From Diphasiastrum complanatum (lineage: Eukaryota > Streptophyta > Lycopodiopsida > Lycopodiales > Lycopodiaceae): a DNA stretch of 64,000 nt. The stretch is taken from the NCBI GenBank assembly GCA_029204225.1, contig CM055102.1, forward strand, positions 12,735,484 through 12,799,483, read 5' to 3'. The position numbers were made by a program, and so were the translations under genes. A model generated the notes under the pieces. It searched no databases, was not told the origin of the DNA, and saw only the letters and a list, made by a program, of their open reading frames with translations. Each line of letters begins with the position of its first letter. Position 1 is the stretch's first letter. Shown here piece after piece: positions 40,160-55,623 of this stretch.

Positions 40160-41375
40160 GTCTGGTGAAGCAACTACCTAGCAAATTGGAGTCAGACTCT
40201 AGAGCATAAATTATAAGTAGAACAAAGAAAGTACCCTCCACCTCACCACTTATTGGAAGACAAATCTTAGGAAATTTTTATAATAGGGCATTCAATAAAA
40301 GAGTTGACATCACTAGGGCTACTATCTCAAAGACCTTGAACATGGAATTTTCAAACAAAACATTGGAGAGTTGCTCACCACCCATCTATGAATATCATAG
40401 TGACTTGTTGTATCCAACTTTCTCCCCTAAGCTATACGAAGCAAAATCAGAAAGATCAAACGATGTAGGGGTCTTCCATGCAAGCTAGCTTAGACGAAGA
40501 AGAAAATGTGCTCAATGAATGTTTATGATGCTCTCAAAATTATCAACTCCAACAAAACTTCTTACTAAGCTAGAACAATTCTTTTTCATCTTTCATCAAT
40601 GCAATGGCTGGATCTATGATGTGCTTGTGCCACTATAAATAGCACCTTCCTAACTTTGTTAAAGTAAAAGCAAAAGGTTATATACTCCATTTACCATGTA
40701 TAACGTCCTTGCACGAATCATTTTCAAGTCTTCTATGCCCAATTAATGCTTGTACCTAATTGGTCCCTCAATTAAACCTATATCAAGCTAGGCCAAATAA
40801 TCTAAACATTGCATATTAAGTAGCCCTTTAATCTTGAGGGTGAACCATAATCTCGTTCAACTACAACCTCCCTTGTTGAGTAGGATTAGCCTACAACTAA
40901 CCTTGCATTAGACGAGTCTAGTTGGTAATAGGCAATTGCTTGAATGAAACTCAAGATAACTTTGCATAGTTAATTGTTCAATTATAGCTTTAGCTAGTCC
41001 ATGAAAACTTAAAAATCAATGGACATGATGCATGAGAGTAGATTGCACCTAACTATCACTAAGTATCTAAGGTTTATAATCACCTCAAGCACATGCGCGC
41101 GCACACACACACGCACAAACTAGGGAATTGGTTACATTGACTAATGCTCCTAGGTACTATCTTGGGATCATGACCACAGATGATACATCAACTTACAACA
41201 TATGGGAAGATTACGACGACAAATTAAAAATATATTAGTTGTTAACTTTAGAAAACCTCAAGATAATTCATAGTTTAACTATAACTTGAATTGGAGTCCA
41301 TGCAAAAAATTGCTAGTGAGGACATTATGCATGAGTAGAATACACCTACCTATTACTTATAGGTAGACAAGGGAT

Positions 41376-41823
41376 CACTACAACACTCGCCATGATTTCC
41401 AATGTGAAATCACACATTTAGGTTTTTTGAATCTACAAAGGTGCCACAAAACATTTCACAACAGGGTCGTCGAATTTTGACAACTATAAAACGTGTCGCA
41501 AAATGATGCCGACGCCAACTAGCTCCGTAGGAGCCATCAGTAGGACACTGATCAAGGTTGTCCACATGAACGTCACATTCTGACGCCCATGTGGACGTTG
41601 CTATTCGACGTCCATGTGGACGTCACAATCCAGCATCCAACTGTACATCGCATTCGACTACCAAAACCTAACATGGAAGTGCATGTGCACGAGTTAGTTC
41701 AACGAGTTTTTGGTGTCTTGGGTGTCAAAAAGTGACATGCAATACCAGTGTCAATTTTGACGTCTATTACAGTTTTTGACGGATAAACAGAGTAGCACAC
41801 CATGTGCTACTATTTTGTTGGAG
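41376..41823. mobile_element. CACTA-like element, copy 4
   Basis: CACTACAACA start, with GACGTCCATGTGGACGTC and the GTAGCAC/GTGCTAC hairpin retained. Confidence 0.45.
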
Positions 41824-42348
41824 CATGGATAGAAGAAACTCGCAAAATTTGCAAAAAATTTACTCTCAAAATATCAAAACCCATCTCGATGCCCGTTCTG
41901 CATGAACATAAACAAACAATACAAGAATTCACGGTTAGAATTTTAGTTGAGTTTAATTCTCTATATTTATACTGAACAAAAAGTTTATATGTTTCAAAAG
42001 AATTGACTAACACCAAAACCACTATTTTGAGACTATTCATGTTTTTAAATAGAAACTCTCCTCTTATAACTCATCTATTGTATATTAAGAATGTATAATA
42101 AATAGGGTTAAAACTACTATTGTTATCACATGATAACAATATATACTTAGAGACAATAAAACTATATTCAATTTGGTTAAGAAGTCTCAAAATATGAATT
42201 TACTTAAGAAGTATCAAAATATGACTGTAGTCTCAATTTAGTTGAATTTGTTTTAACTTGAAGTTTAGGGTTGGAGGCCCCCTTGAAAATCAAGATGCAC
42301 ATTAGAAAAAAAAAATGGCCTATCAAATTATATTGGAAGGACAAGCTA

Positions 42349-43334
42349 TTATAAAGAGATATATCGATTTGTTTCGTTCTATCTTTGTAAGCCATTCTTC
42401 TCGCTTTTTCAAAAAGTGCAACTAACAATGGCCATTCAATAAATCATGCTAGAAAGCTCATGGGCTTTAAGTGCAAGGCTATAGGAAATGATTATTTTTA
42501 TTCCAATAAGGACACACAAATAAAAATTGATCATGATGCGACAATATATGTGGCAATATAACTCTTACCATCAAGAGTTGACCCTGTCTACACAAGCTTC
42601 GCTTTATGGCATGCATGCTCAAATTTCCTAAAGATGTTGGGCAAAGAACTTCATGCTACGTGTACACATCATTAAACCATTAACATTGTCAAATTTAAAA
42701 GATTTTATGTTCTCAAGGATATTGCCCAAGAACAGATCCAAAGGGATGTAAAGCTCTAGTCATTAGAGTTTACATGATGTAAAGACCTAAATTGAAGGTG
42801 TTCTACCCTCCATGGGGAGGCTTAGAAGGTGTTTACTAGGAGTCAAGATATTTTGCAAACACCATGATAATCCTTTTAGTAGCCACCCTTTATGAGTTCT
42901 TTTGATAAGTTTGTGCTCATGCTACTATTCAATGTCACTAGGTATGCATATCATTTGTAATGAATACCTAGAATGACTTACTTTTATGATTGTGTGCTAA
43001 TGTCACAAAATGCATATCATTTCTTAATTGTAGCTTTGGCATAATATGCTAGAATAGAAAAAATGCTTGTTAGGCACAATGGATATCCTATATATAACTT
43101 GTCCGTTGCGCAAGACATTTTATAAATAAGTTGTCCATTTTGCAGGCAAAATTATTTATCTAAAAATAAGTAATCTATTAATACCCTTTTTTTCATAGTA
43201 ATGGATATCCTATAAATAAAAGGGTGTATTCTTGGCCCATGACTGAAAATATATGAAGAGGCCGCACTCTCATCTAATGGTGTAGCTAGTGCCGATCAAA
43301 CAAAAGAGAAGATTATGCAACTGTTATAACTTGC
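42349..43334 (+). repeat. Junction module plus truncated intron-1 block
   Basis: Same arrangement as 27598-28570: module, then an intron-1 block that stops where the transposase relic begins. Confidence 0.75.
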
Positions 43335-43713
43335 TATTGGATTTAATTTCAGCTATGGTGATATTTAGTTAACTATCTGTTTTTTTTTGCAGATATGCAT
43401 TAGTAGCTCCTCGGAATATTAAAGACAAATTTTCACTAGGAATGTCATTGGCCACAATATTGACTTGCAAGTCCATTGAGCGTATCATGATGAACAATAG
43501 GATTTCAAATGTAAAGTGTAAAATAGCAGAGTCTTTGATGGTGGACATTCAAAAAATTTTAGATAAGCCTTATAGTTCAGGGTGCTTGTGATTTTGCAAG
43601 TATTAGCAGGGAAGCATATGCAACAATATTTAAACTAATTAGAGAAGCTTTTAAGCAAGTTCAAATTAGAAAAGTCCTAATCCCTAGGAGATATCACTTG
43701 AAGAAAGAGAGGG
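43335..43713 (+). pseudogene. RAG1-like transposase relic, stub copy
   Basis: Only the first preserved exon (YALVAPRNIKDKFSLGMSLA from about 43394) and the start of the second (IRKVLIPRRYHLKKERA) remain. At about 43713 the sequence jumps into the gypsy LTR. None of the catalytic residues is present. Confidence 0.55.
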
Positions 43714-44280
43714 CAGGAATGCCTTTGGGATCTTGGCTTACATCCTATCGTGGCTTACATCCACATAGGTAGCCCTCTTGCTTATTTAAGAGCTCCCCTC
43801 TTTTGTGAGGGAGCTTTTTATGTATTGTATCTACTCTTGATTGAATAGAACATCCTCCACGAGTGTTGGCAATTCTTGAGCTTCTTAATCATAGTAGCTT
43901 CTTGTGTGATGTTTTTTATAATCTTGCACTTCCATTCTCCATGTGTGGTTGTGGATTTAGATTAGTTTCTTGCTTTCTTTTAAATGCATTGTGGATTAGA
44001 GTGGATTAGCTTTCTTGTTTGCAGAATAGTGTAGAATCAAGCATTCAAGTAAACTAAATAGGTTGAAATTGTGGCATAGATCTTGCAGATTCCTTTACAT
44101 TTTAGTTCTTGATGTTCTTGGGTTGTCCAAGAATCAAGAAATGAGTGTTTCTTGATCCTTGAACATTCATAATGCTTTCTATTTAGTTTCTTGTTTCTTG
44201 TTGTTGATTTGCAGGATGCATGTAGATTAGTTGTCAGCTTTCAAGATCTTTTTCCAATTAAATTTTACAACAAGTAGAAT
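43714..44280 (+). mobile_element. Gypsy LTR remnant
   Basis: LTR sequence homologous to 32215-32600, with extra internal sequence that is also seen at 56500-57085. Contains TATTTAAG and the AGCTCCCCTC/GAGGGAGCT hairpin (about 43775-43812). No internal genes attached. Confidence 0.6.
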
Positions 44281-46789
44281 TAGGATCTGATAGGTGTTCA
44301 ATCGAGCTGCATTCTGATCCTAGTTGAGCATCATGACTTGCATGTCTTCAAGCAATGTGAGTACAGTTCAAGCGTGAACGAGGTCCGTGTATCCACTGAC
44401 AAGCTAGATAATCTATACTACAACGCCAAACCTTCTGTCTGATTGGGTAATGAACCAAGAAGAATAACTCATTGATACCCGTGAAGCTTGATAATGGGCA
44501 GAAATTGAAACGCCAAGTAACAAGGTGCCAAACTGTAATAGTTAAGTAGGGATTTACTGTCTAATAAAGAGAATCAGTGAACACTTTAGGGATGTCGTAT
44601 AGTTTTCTAGTCAAGCATCTTGGTGTCACTAGTTGATAGGGCCAATTTTGGCATTCGAGATAAAATAGTCACAGCCCAATTATTGAAATTCCTTTTTTAA
44701 CACTTCATTTTAACTTTATAGGTTTTTTATATGACTCAAAATCAATTGAGTTTAGTTATAAATTTGAGAGTTTAAGGTTTTCTTTTAACCTTTTACCGAT
44801 TTCATAATAATTTTGTGGATCCTTTATAAGATTAGTTTCAAAGTTTTTAACACCAATGGTATCAAATCACCCAAATAGCTCAACTACATTAGCATACAAG
44901 TATCAAGGCAAAGTTAAAAGCGAGGGATAGCGTAACATTATGCTTGTAGGGAAAACAGGAAACTTCTCCACATGTCACTTGGGGAGGCTTCTAATCTTTC
45001 GTGGAATTGTATTATCACCTTCGATAGTTTCTTACTATTAATAGCTCATATTTAAAATTGTTTCTACTGTCGAGTCTCGAGTAGTCACTAGTGATAAAGA
45101 ATTGGCTATTAATTCTAAATATGTACATATGAGGATTTCTTTGACTCTTCGCACTTGCTCCAGTCATCAATCATGGAACTAGTGACAGTTGCACCGACGA
45201 TCTGGTTTGCTGCATATATTATCACTATTAATCTGCATATTTAGAATTCTTTTGCCTTTCGAGTCGTGATAAAGAATTGGAGCATTGTCAATTACAGGTG
45301 ACGCATTCGCTATTAATTCTAAATATGTACATATGAGGATTTCTTTGACTCTTCACACTTGCTCCAGTCATCAATAACGGAAATAGTGACCTGACGATCC
45401 GATTTGCTGCATAAGCTCTCCTTTGATTGTAGGCCGTCTGGAGCAGCCTTCAAAGTTCAAAGGATTGTCTAAATCTTGCTGCTCCTGTCATCAATGGATT
45501 TGATACAAGTTGCAGTGTCTAAACCTTGCTTGCTCCTGTCGTCAATGGATTAAAGATTTGATACAAGTTGCAGTTTCCCATGATGATGCAGCTCTATGCA
45601 TGCATCGTAGGCTCGTAGCTGCACGGAAATTGAAATAGCCGAGCTTAGAAACTAGTGTTTGCTCGGTCTCCATCACAGATAACAAGTTTCTGAGGTTCTC
45701 ATGTGTGTCAGAGGCCGGGACTTTCAGGATTCGTATCTTTTGATGTTGAGGGTGGAGATTGGGTAGAGCTGGGAACTTTAGAAGTTGGAAATTTGAACAT
45801 TGAATCTCCACATGGATCTTGGAAGATACAGCCTGCTGATTAAGGCGTGCACTCCACGTGCACCTGCACTCCCGGCCCTACTCCATCCAATGATAGCCCT
45901 ACTGCATCCAATGATAACAAATGGGATTAAGAAAAAAACGAAAGATATATTTCCTTGGATGTAATGGGGCCTGTGCGACAGAGGCAGTCTCTAATGAGAT
46001 CCCAGCCGGCCAGGTCCATGCGTGGTAGGCCCTCGAATATTCCAATTTCGCAGTGCTCCACCAAAGTCCACCAAAGACTACAGTTCAGTGTCCTCTATAT
46101 ATCTTGCTCAACTGTTGCGATCCTTAACACCACCAACGGAATATGTGTTTGAGGAGAGAGCGAGATCGAGATCGATCGAGAGAGAGCGCCGCAGCTGATC
46201 TTTGGCTTAGTTTAAGCTTTCACTGTGATACACAGTTCAATTGTAGTAGTTGGGATCGTTTATATGCATAGTACATATAAAACCACTTCTCCTATGTCAG
46301 AACTGAATGTGCTGATCTTTTTTCTTATTTCTAGGAAGCTCAAAGATGTGGCCAAACTTGTAATCTCTACATAGTAAACTCTCTAGCTACTTCTTTACAA
46401 GACATTTGCTCCTGAACTATCCCCATTTGAAAATGTTGCAGTTTCCTTGTGTGCATCTCAGTTAGGATTCTCTTGAGATATTAAGATAAAGAGATTGCAT
46501 TATAATTTGAATAACCTCACAATTGATTTTGCGTAATTAACATCATTGTTTTGAACATCTTCTAGTGGTTACTTCCCCAATACGAGTAGAGAGGTCTGAC
46601 CAACACTGCTATAGAATGTCCTCAAGCCAATTGAATAACGCTTCTCGTAGATGGGATTGATCAGCTCAATGTAGTCAAAGCTTTCGATGCATGATAGGAC
46701 TTTCGACACATAGAGTAGCGCTTTGCAGCATTGGTCCAGAATTAGTATAACCCAACAGGTGTTCCGTATTCGATCAATCGAGAGGAGCT
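44281..46789 (+). other. CKX upstream region, copy 2
   Basis: Homologous to 32601-34999. Unlike that copy it keeps an about 125-nt segment near 45616-45735. G-box at 45855-45860, TATATAT at about 46096-46102, short GA leader to about 46188. An 89-codon antisense frame (45811-45542) is also open at 54627-54358 but has no recognised family, so it is not called. Confidence 0.6.
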
Positions 46790-48066
<1,277 letters not shown>

Positions 48067-49830
48067 TGCGAGCTCGGATCAGTCTTTGTTCCTCCAGAGT
48101 TATGGGACAAAGCCTGGAGCATTGATGCATTCTCCAGGTTGTTTGAAAACTCACATGCAAGCACCATTTGTCATGAATGCAAAGGCTTATATAATATTCT
48201 TTCCCGTGAAGGGTAAAATGTGAAGTGTACACTTACATGGGTGCCAATTGAGCTGGGTAAGAGACAGTGTTTTGTCACTCTCACACGTGTTCAACACATT
48301 GGGTAACTGTGTCTTGTCACTCATACATAGCTTGACTTGTTGACATCTTGGAGTCATGTGCTCTATGGCGATTAAACTCGATCACTTATTACTCAATGTA
48401 CACCATATATTTGTGCATAAAAAATGTCAGCACAATTAACAAGAAACCTACATAACCATATCACTATCTATAAAAGATGCGGGTACAAGTAGCAAGGTTG
48501 CTACTTAATCAATATGCTCCATGACTATAAAAAAAAGCATTGAAGCTTGGTGCATAGTTGCATATAACACGTATTTTATAGTAATATACCATATAATTAA
48601 CGTATTATATAAATATGTATAATACAACGTATTATACATATTTGAGCACTATATTATAATTTTCAATAGTTTTACTCAAGAACAAAAATGAGATTATTTT
48701 ATCTTAGTGTTCATCCCTTCAAACATAAACATAAGAACAAAATTCCAAAGAAAATCGTGGATCACATATGAATTATTTGATAAAAACGTGTCAATTGTCA
48801 AAAGGTACAGGTAGGGCTATCTATCAACTATACGTATTTTTTAGCCAGAAAAAGTATAATACAAGTATTATATGGCACCGTATTATATGCTTGTATTATA
48901 CGATGCAACTATGGTTTGGTGAAGCAACTAACTAGCAAATTGGAGTCAAACTCTAGAGCATAACTTATAAGTAGAACAAAGAAAGTACCCTCCACCTCAC
49001 CACTTATTGGAAGACAAATCTTAGGAAATTTTTATGATAGGGCATTCAATAAAAGAGTTGACATCACTAGGGCTACTATCTCAAAGACCTTGAACATGGA
49101 ATTTTCAAACAAAACATTGGAGAGATGCTCACCACCCATCTATGAATATCATAGTGACTTGTTGTATCCAACTTTCTCCCCTGAGCTAGACGAAGCAAAA
49201 TCAGAAAGAGCAAATGATGTAGGGGTCTTCCATGCAAGCTAGCTTAGACGAAGAAGAAAATGTGCTCAATGAATGTTTATGATGCTCTCAAAATTATCAA
49301 CTCCAACAAAACTTCTTACTAAGCTAGAACAATTCTTTTTCATCTTTCATCAATGCAATGGCTGGATCTATGGTGTGCTTGTGCCACTATAAATAGCACC
49401 TTCCTAACTTTGTTAAAGTAAAAGCAAAAGGTTATATACTCCATTTACCATGTATAACGTCCATGCACAAATCATTTTCAAGTCTTCTATGCCCAATTAA
49501 TGCTTGTACCTAATTGGTCCCTCAATTAAACCTATATCGAGCTAGGCCAAATAATCTAAACATTGCATATTATGTAGCTCTTTAACCTTAAGGGTGTACC
49601 ATAATCTCTTTCAACTACAACCTCCCTTGTTGAGTAGGATTAGCCTACAACTAACCTTGCATTAGACGAGTCTAGTTGGTAATAGGCAATTGCTTGAATG
49701 AAACTCGAGATAACTTTGCATAGTTAATTGTTCAATTATAGCTTTAGCTAGTCCATGAAAAATTAAAAATCAATGGACATGATGCATGAGAGTAGATTGC
49801 ACCAAACTATCACTAAGTAGCTAAGGTTTA
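48067..49830 (+). repeat. CKX 3'-flanking block, truncated copy
   Basis: Matches 3972-5735 and then switches near 49830 to an intron-1 block. Carries MITE copy 5; the CACTA-like part is missing. No gene. Confidence 0.75.
48553..48913. mobile_element. MITE copy 5
   Basis: CATAGTTGCAT ends, 361 bp, flanks GCTTGGTG and GTTTGGTG. Confidence 0.65.
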
Positions 49831-50488
49831 TGATCAAATTTAAAAGATTTTATGTTCTCAAGGATATTGCCCAAGAACAGATCCAAAGGGATGTAAAGTT
49901 CTAGTCAATAGAGTTTACCTGATGTAAAGACCTAAATTGAAAGTGTTCTACCCTGCATGGGGAGGTTTAGAAGGTGTCTTCTAAGCGTCAAGATATTCTG
50001 CAAACACGATGATAATCCTTTTAGTAGCCACCCTTTATGAGTTATTTTGATAAGCTTGTGCTCATGCTACTATTCAATGTCACTAGGTATGTATATCATT
50101 TCTAATGAATACCTAGGATGAGTTACTTTTATGATTGTGTGCTAATGTCACAATATGCATATCATTTCTTAATTGTAGCTCTGGCATAATATGCTAGAAT
50201 AGAAAAAATGCTTGTTTGGCACATTGTTTATCCTATAGATAACTTGTCCATTGCGCAAGACATTTTATAAAAAAGTTGTCCATTTTGCATGCAAAATTAT
50301 TTGTCTCAAAATAAGTAATCTATTAATAGCCTTTTTTTTTCATACTAATGGATAGCCTATAAATAAAAGGGTGTATTCTTGGCCCATGACTGAAAATAGA
50401 TGCAGAGGCCCCACTCTCATCTAATGGTGTAGCATGTACCGATCAAACAAAAGAGAAGATAATGCAACTGTTATACCTTGCTATTGGA
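49831..50488 (+). repeat. Truncated intron-1 block
   Basis: Starts at CAAATTTAAAAGATT (equivalent to about 100 in copy 1) and stops where the transposase relic begins. Confidence 0.75.
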
Positions 50489-52840
50489 TTTAAGTCCAGC
50501 TATGCTGATATTCTGTCAACTATCTGTTTTTTTTTTTTGCAGATCTGCTTTAGTGGCTCCTCGGAATATTAAAGACAAATTTTCACTAGGAATGTCATTG
50601 GCCACAATATTGACTTGCAAATCCACTGAGCGTATCATGATAAACAATAGGATTTCAAATGTAAAGTGTAAAATAGCAGAGTCTTTGATGGTGGACATTC
50701 AAAAAAATTTAGATAAGCCTTATAGTTCAGGGTGCTTGTGATTTTGCGGGTATTAGCAGGGAAGCATATGCAACAATATTTAAACTAATTAGAGAAGCTT
50801 TTAAGCAAGTTCAAATTAGAAAAGTCCTAATCCCTAGGACATATCACTTGAAGAAAGAGAGGGATACATTAAACATAGGTATGCATAAGATCACTGGAAC
50901 TCCATTTCATATTGAGGTGTATGAAACTGGTGGAAGATCGATATTCTATAATTCATCAAGCAATTTATTTGTTGATCTAAATTACTTGCTGAGATACATC
51001 GTCACATTCTATGATATAACCTATGAAAAGGTGAATGCCAAAATAATCATAGTACTTAAGTTAGATGAGTTAGAAACTGTGAAAGGGCAGAAGATGGAGA
51101 GGGTTAGTATAACTCTCATGAATGGTGCTCTATCACAAACAGAGAACCAAGAAGATTGCAGATTCAGTGTCCAATCAGAAAATGGTATATGGTGGTTGGC
51201 AGTGTTTCAGGTAACTAGCCTCATTATTACATAACATTCATTGAATAGTATTAATACATTGTAAACTAAGTCTGATTAATTCTTTGGACAAGTGCTGAAA
51301 CTGGATCACGAGATATTATCATGAATATTCTCAAGGACATCTTATCCTAGGATTATCAAGGACCATATGGATGGAGGACTTCTCAATGTTCCAGGAGTTG
51401 GAGACTTCAATGTTGAATGGCACTTAGCAGGTGATTTGAAAACATTGAAATGTATGTATAATGTCTCTCACGGTGCTACATCTAAACACCCTTGTTTGTA
51501 CTGCATGAAAATGGCAAATGATATAACTAGGAGTACAGGAATTAATAGAGAATATGCAGATCCAAACTGGAAGCCTATGCTGCCTATCTCCTTAAAAAAA
51601 TGTGCATGTTTGCACTCTTCATGCAAAAGTTAGATTAATAGAAAAGATCATTTATCTTCATATAGTTTTTGAAGCTATCTCTTGATTAGAAGATGTTTTA
51701 TCAAAAGCCGGACTCCATAAAGGACATGTCAAAATTCAAAAAGATGAAAAGCTTTCAGGAAAGAATGGGAACATGCCAACTAAGCCAAGCATAGGAGGAG
51801 CAAAAGCACATCATTTCCTATCAAAGCATACGGGTAAGGCTTCTAATATTCAACACTCAGTCTGGACAGATATTATTGCTGCCACTTAGGACTTCGAGAA
51901 AGACGGCAAAACTAGAGTACCAAAAGTTGATGTATGGAAAAAGCTTGATAGTATAATTGCTATTTTAAAAAAAGAAAAATGGTCTGATATTGATAAGAAA
52001 GCTGTCCAAAGGACTTGTGTCGAGTTTGTTAATGCAGTATCCAAAGCATGGGGAGAAGATCACATCACTCATTACATGGTTAGTATAAAATTTCTAAATT
52101 TCTTTTCATATATATTTAGATCCAAACATAAGACTAACATTATGATTCTGGCATATGCAGCACATACTAAGAGATCATATAGCATTTTTTGCAAATACAT
52201 ATGGAAGCTTGAGTGTATGGTCATCACAAGGGAAGGAGAAGTCACACTGGCAAGCACGAGCAGCATTTCCTCGAAATACACAACATGGAGGAACCAATGA
52301 GAAACGAAACTACATTTGTCAATTGTTTCAGTGGTTCCACCGCAAAGTTCAGATTCAACATATAACAAAGTCCACATAATGCAACAAGTTTAGAAAAGCA
52401 TGCAAGTTCATACAAGCAGAGAAAGTTAGATGATTGTTGAGTAGAAGATCATCATTGTCATCAAATCATGACATGTTCAGAATTGCATTGCGAATTCATT
52501 GAACAAGAGAGGAAAAATACTCAATGTAAATGTATCGATTGTATTATACCAAAATACAAAGTGTAAACTATTCATCATAAGATTTTGTGTCAAATTCTAG
52601 GGCAGCATTGTCACGAAGAAATTTTCTGCTAGCGTACGCATCTAATAGATGTGCATTATCCTTATTTCCACTAAGCTCAATATAAGTGGAATACATTGAA
52701 TAATGGGAGCTCCTTAAAGGAACATTCCCATCAGTAAAGTCTAAAATGTTCAAAACATAAGATCTTTTGCCAAAAATGATCTTAATTGTCTTAACAAATT
52801 TATGTCCTCCTAGTTAAAATGATAAAGCTTTAACTGCCAT
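50489..52840 (+). mobile_element. RAG1/Transib-like DNA transposon relic, copy 2
   Basis: Same left and right junctions as 28571-30965, so it is a duplicate of the composite rather than a new insertion. Contains the second long transposase relic. Confidence 0.55.
50543..52379 (+). pseudogene. DDE transposase relic, copy 2
   Basis: Exon landmarks as in copy 1. Asp 51064-51066 (IIIVLKLDEL), then MERVSITLMN; exon 2 ends VFQ|GTAACT near 51211; Asp 51432-51434 in EWHLAGDLKTL with CLYC after it; last exon from 52161 (HILRDH, then GSLSVWSSQGKE) with Glu 52236-52238. This copy keeps stretches lost in copy 1: the second exon reads through the EEVYETD place without the extra codon, and the section before the last exon (VPKVDVWKKLDSIIAILKKE, VEFVNAVSKAWGEDHITHYM) is open. 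Frameshifts near 51590 and a stop near 51890 inactivate it. Confidence 0.6.
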
Positions 52841-53319
52841 TATCAAAATGGAGAACCATGTAAGACTTATTCAAGAGAAGGTTGACAAGATGAATTTTAA
52901 ACGAGCTGCTAATAAACAAGAAAAAGCCATCCAAGAGTCCCAAAGGCAATTGGAGCAAATGGCGAAGGACCTACAAAAATTTTTGGACAAAGTGAACCAA
53001 CTATGGAACATTGCGTGCAAGGCCCAAGCAGGAAATGATGATGACGGAGATGATGACGTTGCAGGACACGACGAATCAATGTACCAGTTGGATGGTAGTT
53101 TGAGATCGGATGGGAAGGAGACCAAAGCCGCTTTTGAAAGTGATCTCTCAACCCCCCAACCTAGCTATAGAACCTCTCATTTTTCAATGTTGGAATTCTC
53201 TCAAACCTTCGTGCCCACGCACCATGTTCCCCAGCCATCACTCCCCCATCCCTACCTGAGTCAACCCTTGAGACCACACGAAGGACCTCCTGAGATGTAC
53301 AAAGCCCGACAAGACGAAT
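52841..53319 (+). pseudogene. Gypsy accessory ORF, truncated (fragment 3)
   Basis: ATG 52848 with the coiled-coil start MENHVRLIQEKVDKMNFKRA, a short in-frame deletion in the linker (GNDDDGDDD), and the Pro/His-rich section. It is cut at about 53319, where the sequence jumps into the CKX upstream block. 157 codons to the junction. Confidence 0.5.
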
Positions 53320-55623
53320 GAACCAAGAAGAATAACTCATTGATACTCGTGAAGCCTGGGAATGGGCAGAAATTGAAACGCCAAGTAACAAGGTGCCAAA
53401 CTGTAATAGTTAAGTAGAGATTTACTGACTGATAAAGAGAATCAGTGAACACTTTAGGGATGTCACTAGTTGATAGGGCCAATTTTGGCATTAGAGGTCA
53501 AATAGTCACAGCCCAATTATTGAAATTCATTTTTTAACACTTCATTTTAACTTTATAGGTTTTTTATATGACTCAAAATCAATTGAGTTTAGTTATAAAT
53601 TTGAGAGTTTAGGTTTTATTTTAACCTTTTACCGATTTCATAATAATTTTGTGGATTTTTTATAAGATTAGTTTCAAACTTTTTAACACCAATGGTATCA
53701 ACTCAGCCAAATAGCTCAACTACATTAGCTTACAAGTATCAAGGCAAAGCTAAAAGCGAGGGATAGCGTAACATTATGCTTGTAGGGAAAACAGGAAACT
53801 TCTCCACATGTCACTTGGGGAGGCTTGTAATCTTTCGTGGAATTGTATTATCACCTTAGCTCATATTTAAAATTGTTTCTACTGTCGAGTCTCGAGTAGT
53901 CACTAATGATAAAGAATTGGCTATTAATTCTAAATATGTACATATGAGGATTTCCTTGACTCTTTGCACTTGCTCCAGTCATCAATCATGGAACTAGTGA
54001 CAGTTGCACCGACGATCCGATTTGCTGCATATATTATCACTATTAATCTGCATATTTAGAATTCTTTTGCCTCTCGAGTCGTGATAAAGAATTGGTGCAT
54101 TGTCAATTACAGGTGACACATTCGCTATTAATTCTAAATATGTACATAGGAGGATTTCTTTGACTCTTCACACTTGCTCCAGTCATCAATAATGGAAACA
54201 GTGACCTGACGATCCGATTTGCTGCATAAGCTTTCCTTTGATTGTAGGCCGGCTGGAGCAGCCTTTAAAGTTCAAAGGATTGTCTAAATCTTGATTGCTC
54301 CTGTCATCAATGGATTTGATACAAGTTGCACTGTCTAAATCTTGCTTGCTCCGGTCGTCAATGGATTAAAGATTTGATAGAAGTTGCAGTTTCCCATGAT
54401 GATGCAGCTCTATGCATGCATCGTAGGCTCGTAGCTGCACGGAAATTGAAATAGCCGAGCTTAGAAACTAGTGTTTGCTCGGTCTCCATCACAGATAACA
54501 ACTTTCTGAGGTTCTCATGTGTGTCAGAGGCCGGGACTTTCAGGATTCGTATCTTTTGATGTTGAGGGTGGAGATTGGGTATAGCTGGAAACTTTAGAAG
54601 TTGGAAATTTGAACATTGAATCTCCACATGGATCTTGGAAGATACGCCCTGCTGATTAAGGCGTGCACTCCATGTGCACCTGTACTCCCGGCCCTACTCC
54701 ATCCAATGATAGCCCTACTGCATCCAATGATAATATATGGGATTAAGAAAAAAACGAAAGATATATTTCCTTGGATGTAATGGGGCCTGTGCGACAGAGG
54801 CAGTCACTAATGAGATCCCAGCCGGCCAGGACCCTGCGTGGTAGGCCCTCGAATATTCCAATTTCGCAGTGCTCCACCAAAGTCCACCAAAGACTACAGT
54901 TCAGTGTCCTCTATATATCTTGCTGAACTGCTGCGATCCTTTGCACCACCAACGGAATATGTGTTTGAGGAGAGAGCGAGATCGAGATCGATCGACAGAG
55001 AGAGAGAGAGAGAGAGAGAGCGCCGCAGCTGATCTTTGGCTTAGTTTAAGCTTTCATTGTGATACACAGTTCAATTGTAATAATTGGGATCGTTTATATG
55101 CATAGTACATATAAAACCACTTCTCCTATGTCAGAACTGAATGTGCTGATCTTTCTTCTTATTTCTAGGAAGCTCAAAGATGTGGCCAAACTTGTAATCT
55201 CTACATAGTAAACTCTCTAGCTACTTCTTTACAAGACATTTGCTCCTGAACTATCCCCATTTGAAAATGTTGCAGTTTCCTTGTGTGCATCTCAGTTAGG
55301 ATTCTCTTGAGATATTAAGATAAAGAGATTGCATTATAATTTGAATAACCTCACAATTGATTTTGCGTAATTAACATCATTGTTTTGAACATCTTCTAGT
55401 GGTTACTTCCCCAATACGAGTAGAGAGGTCTGACCAACACTGCTATAGAATGTCCTCAAGCCAATTGAATAACGCTTCTCGTAGATGGGATTGATCAGCT
55501 CAATGTAGTCAACGCTTTCGATGCATGTTAGGACTTTCGACACATAGAGTATCGCTTTGCAGCATCGGTCCAGAATTAGTATAACCCAACAGTTGTTCCG
55601 TATTCGATCAATCGAGAGGAGGT
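53320..55623 (+). other. CKX upstream region, copy 3
   Basis: Homologous to 32750-34999, with the start removed by the junction at 53320. TATATAT at about 54913-54919; GA leader longest of the copies (about 54969-55020). The G-box has changed to CATGTG. No gene. Confidence 0.6.

Larger units (their letters stand above)
39137..42348 (+). repeat. CKX 3'-flanking block, copy 4
   Basis: Homologous to 3797-7150, shortened near 42010 by a deletion of about 300 nt. Contains MITE copy 4 (39799-40159), the CA tract (41095-41116) and CACTA-like copy 4 (41376-41823). No gene. Confidence 0.75.

Noticed and set aside
45542-45811. 89-codon minus frame upstream of CKX, repeated at 54358-54627
   Set aside because: Possible divergent exon, but no recognised domain. 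It is deleted in the copy at 33.9 kb and broken at 63.5 kb.
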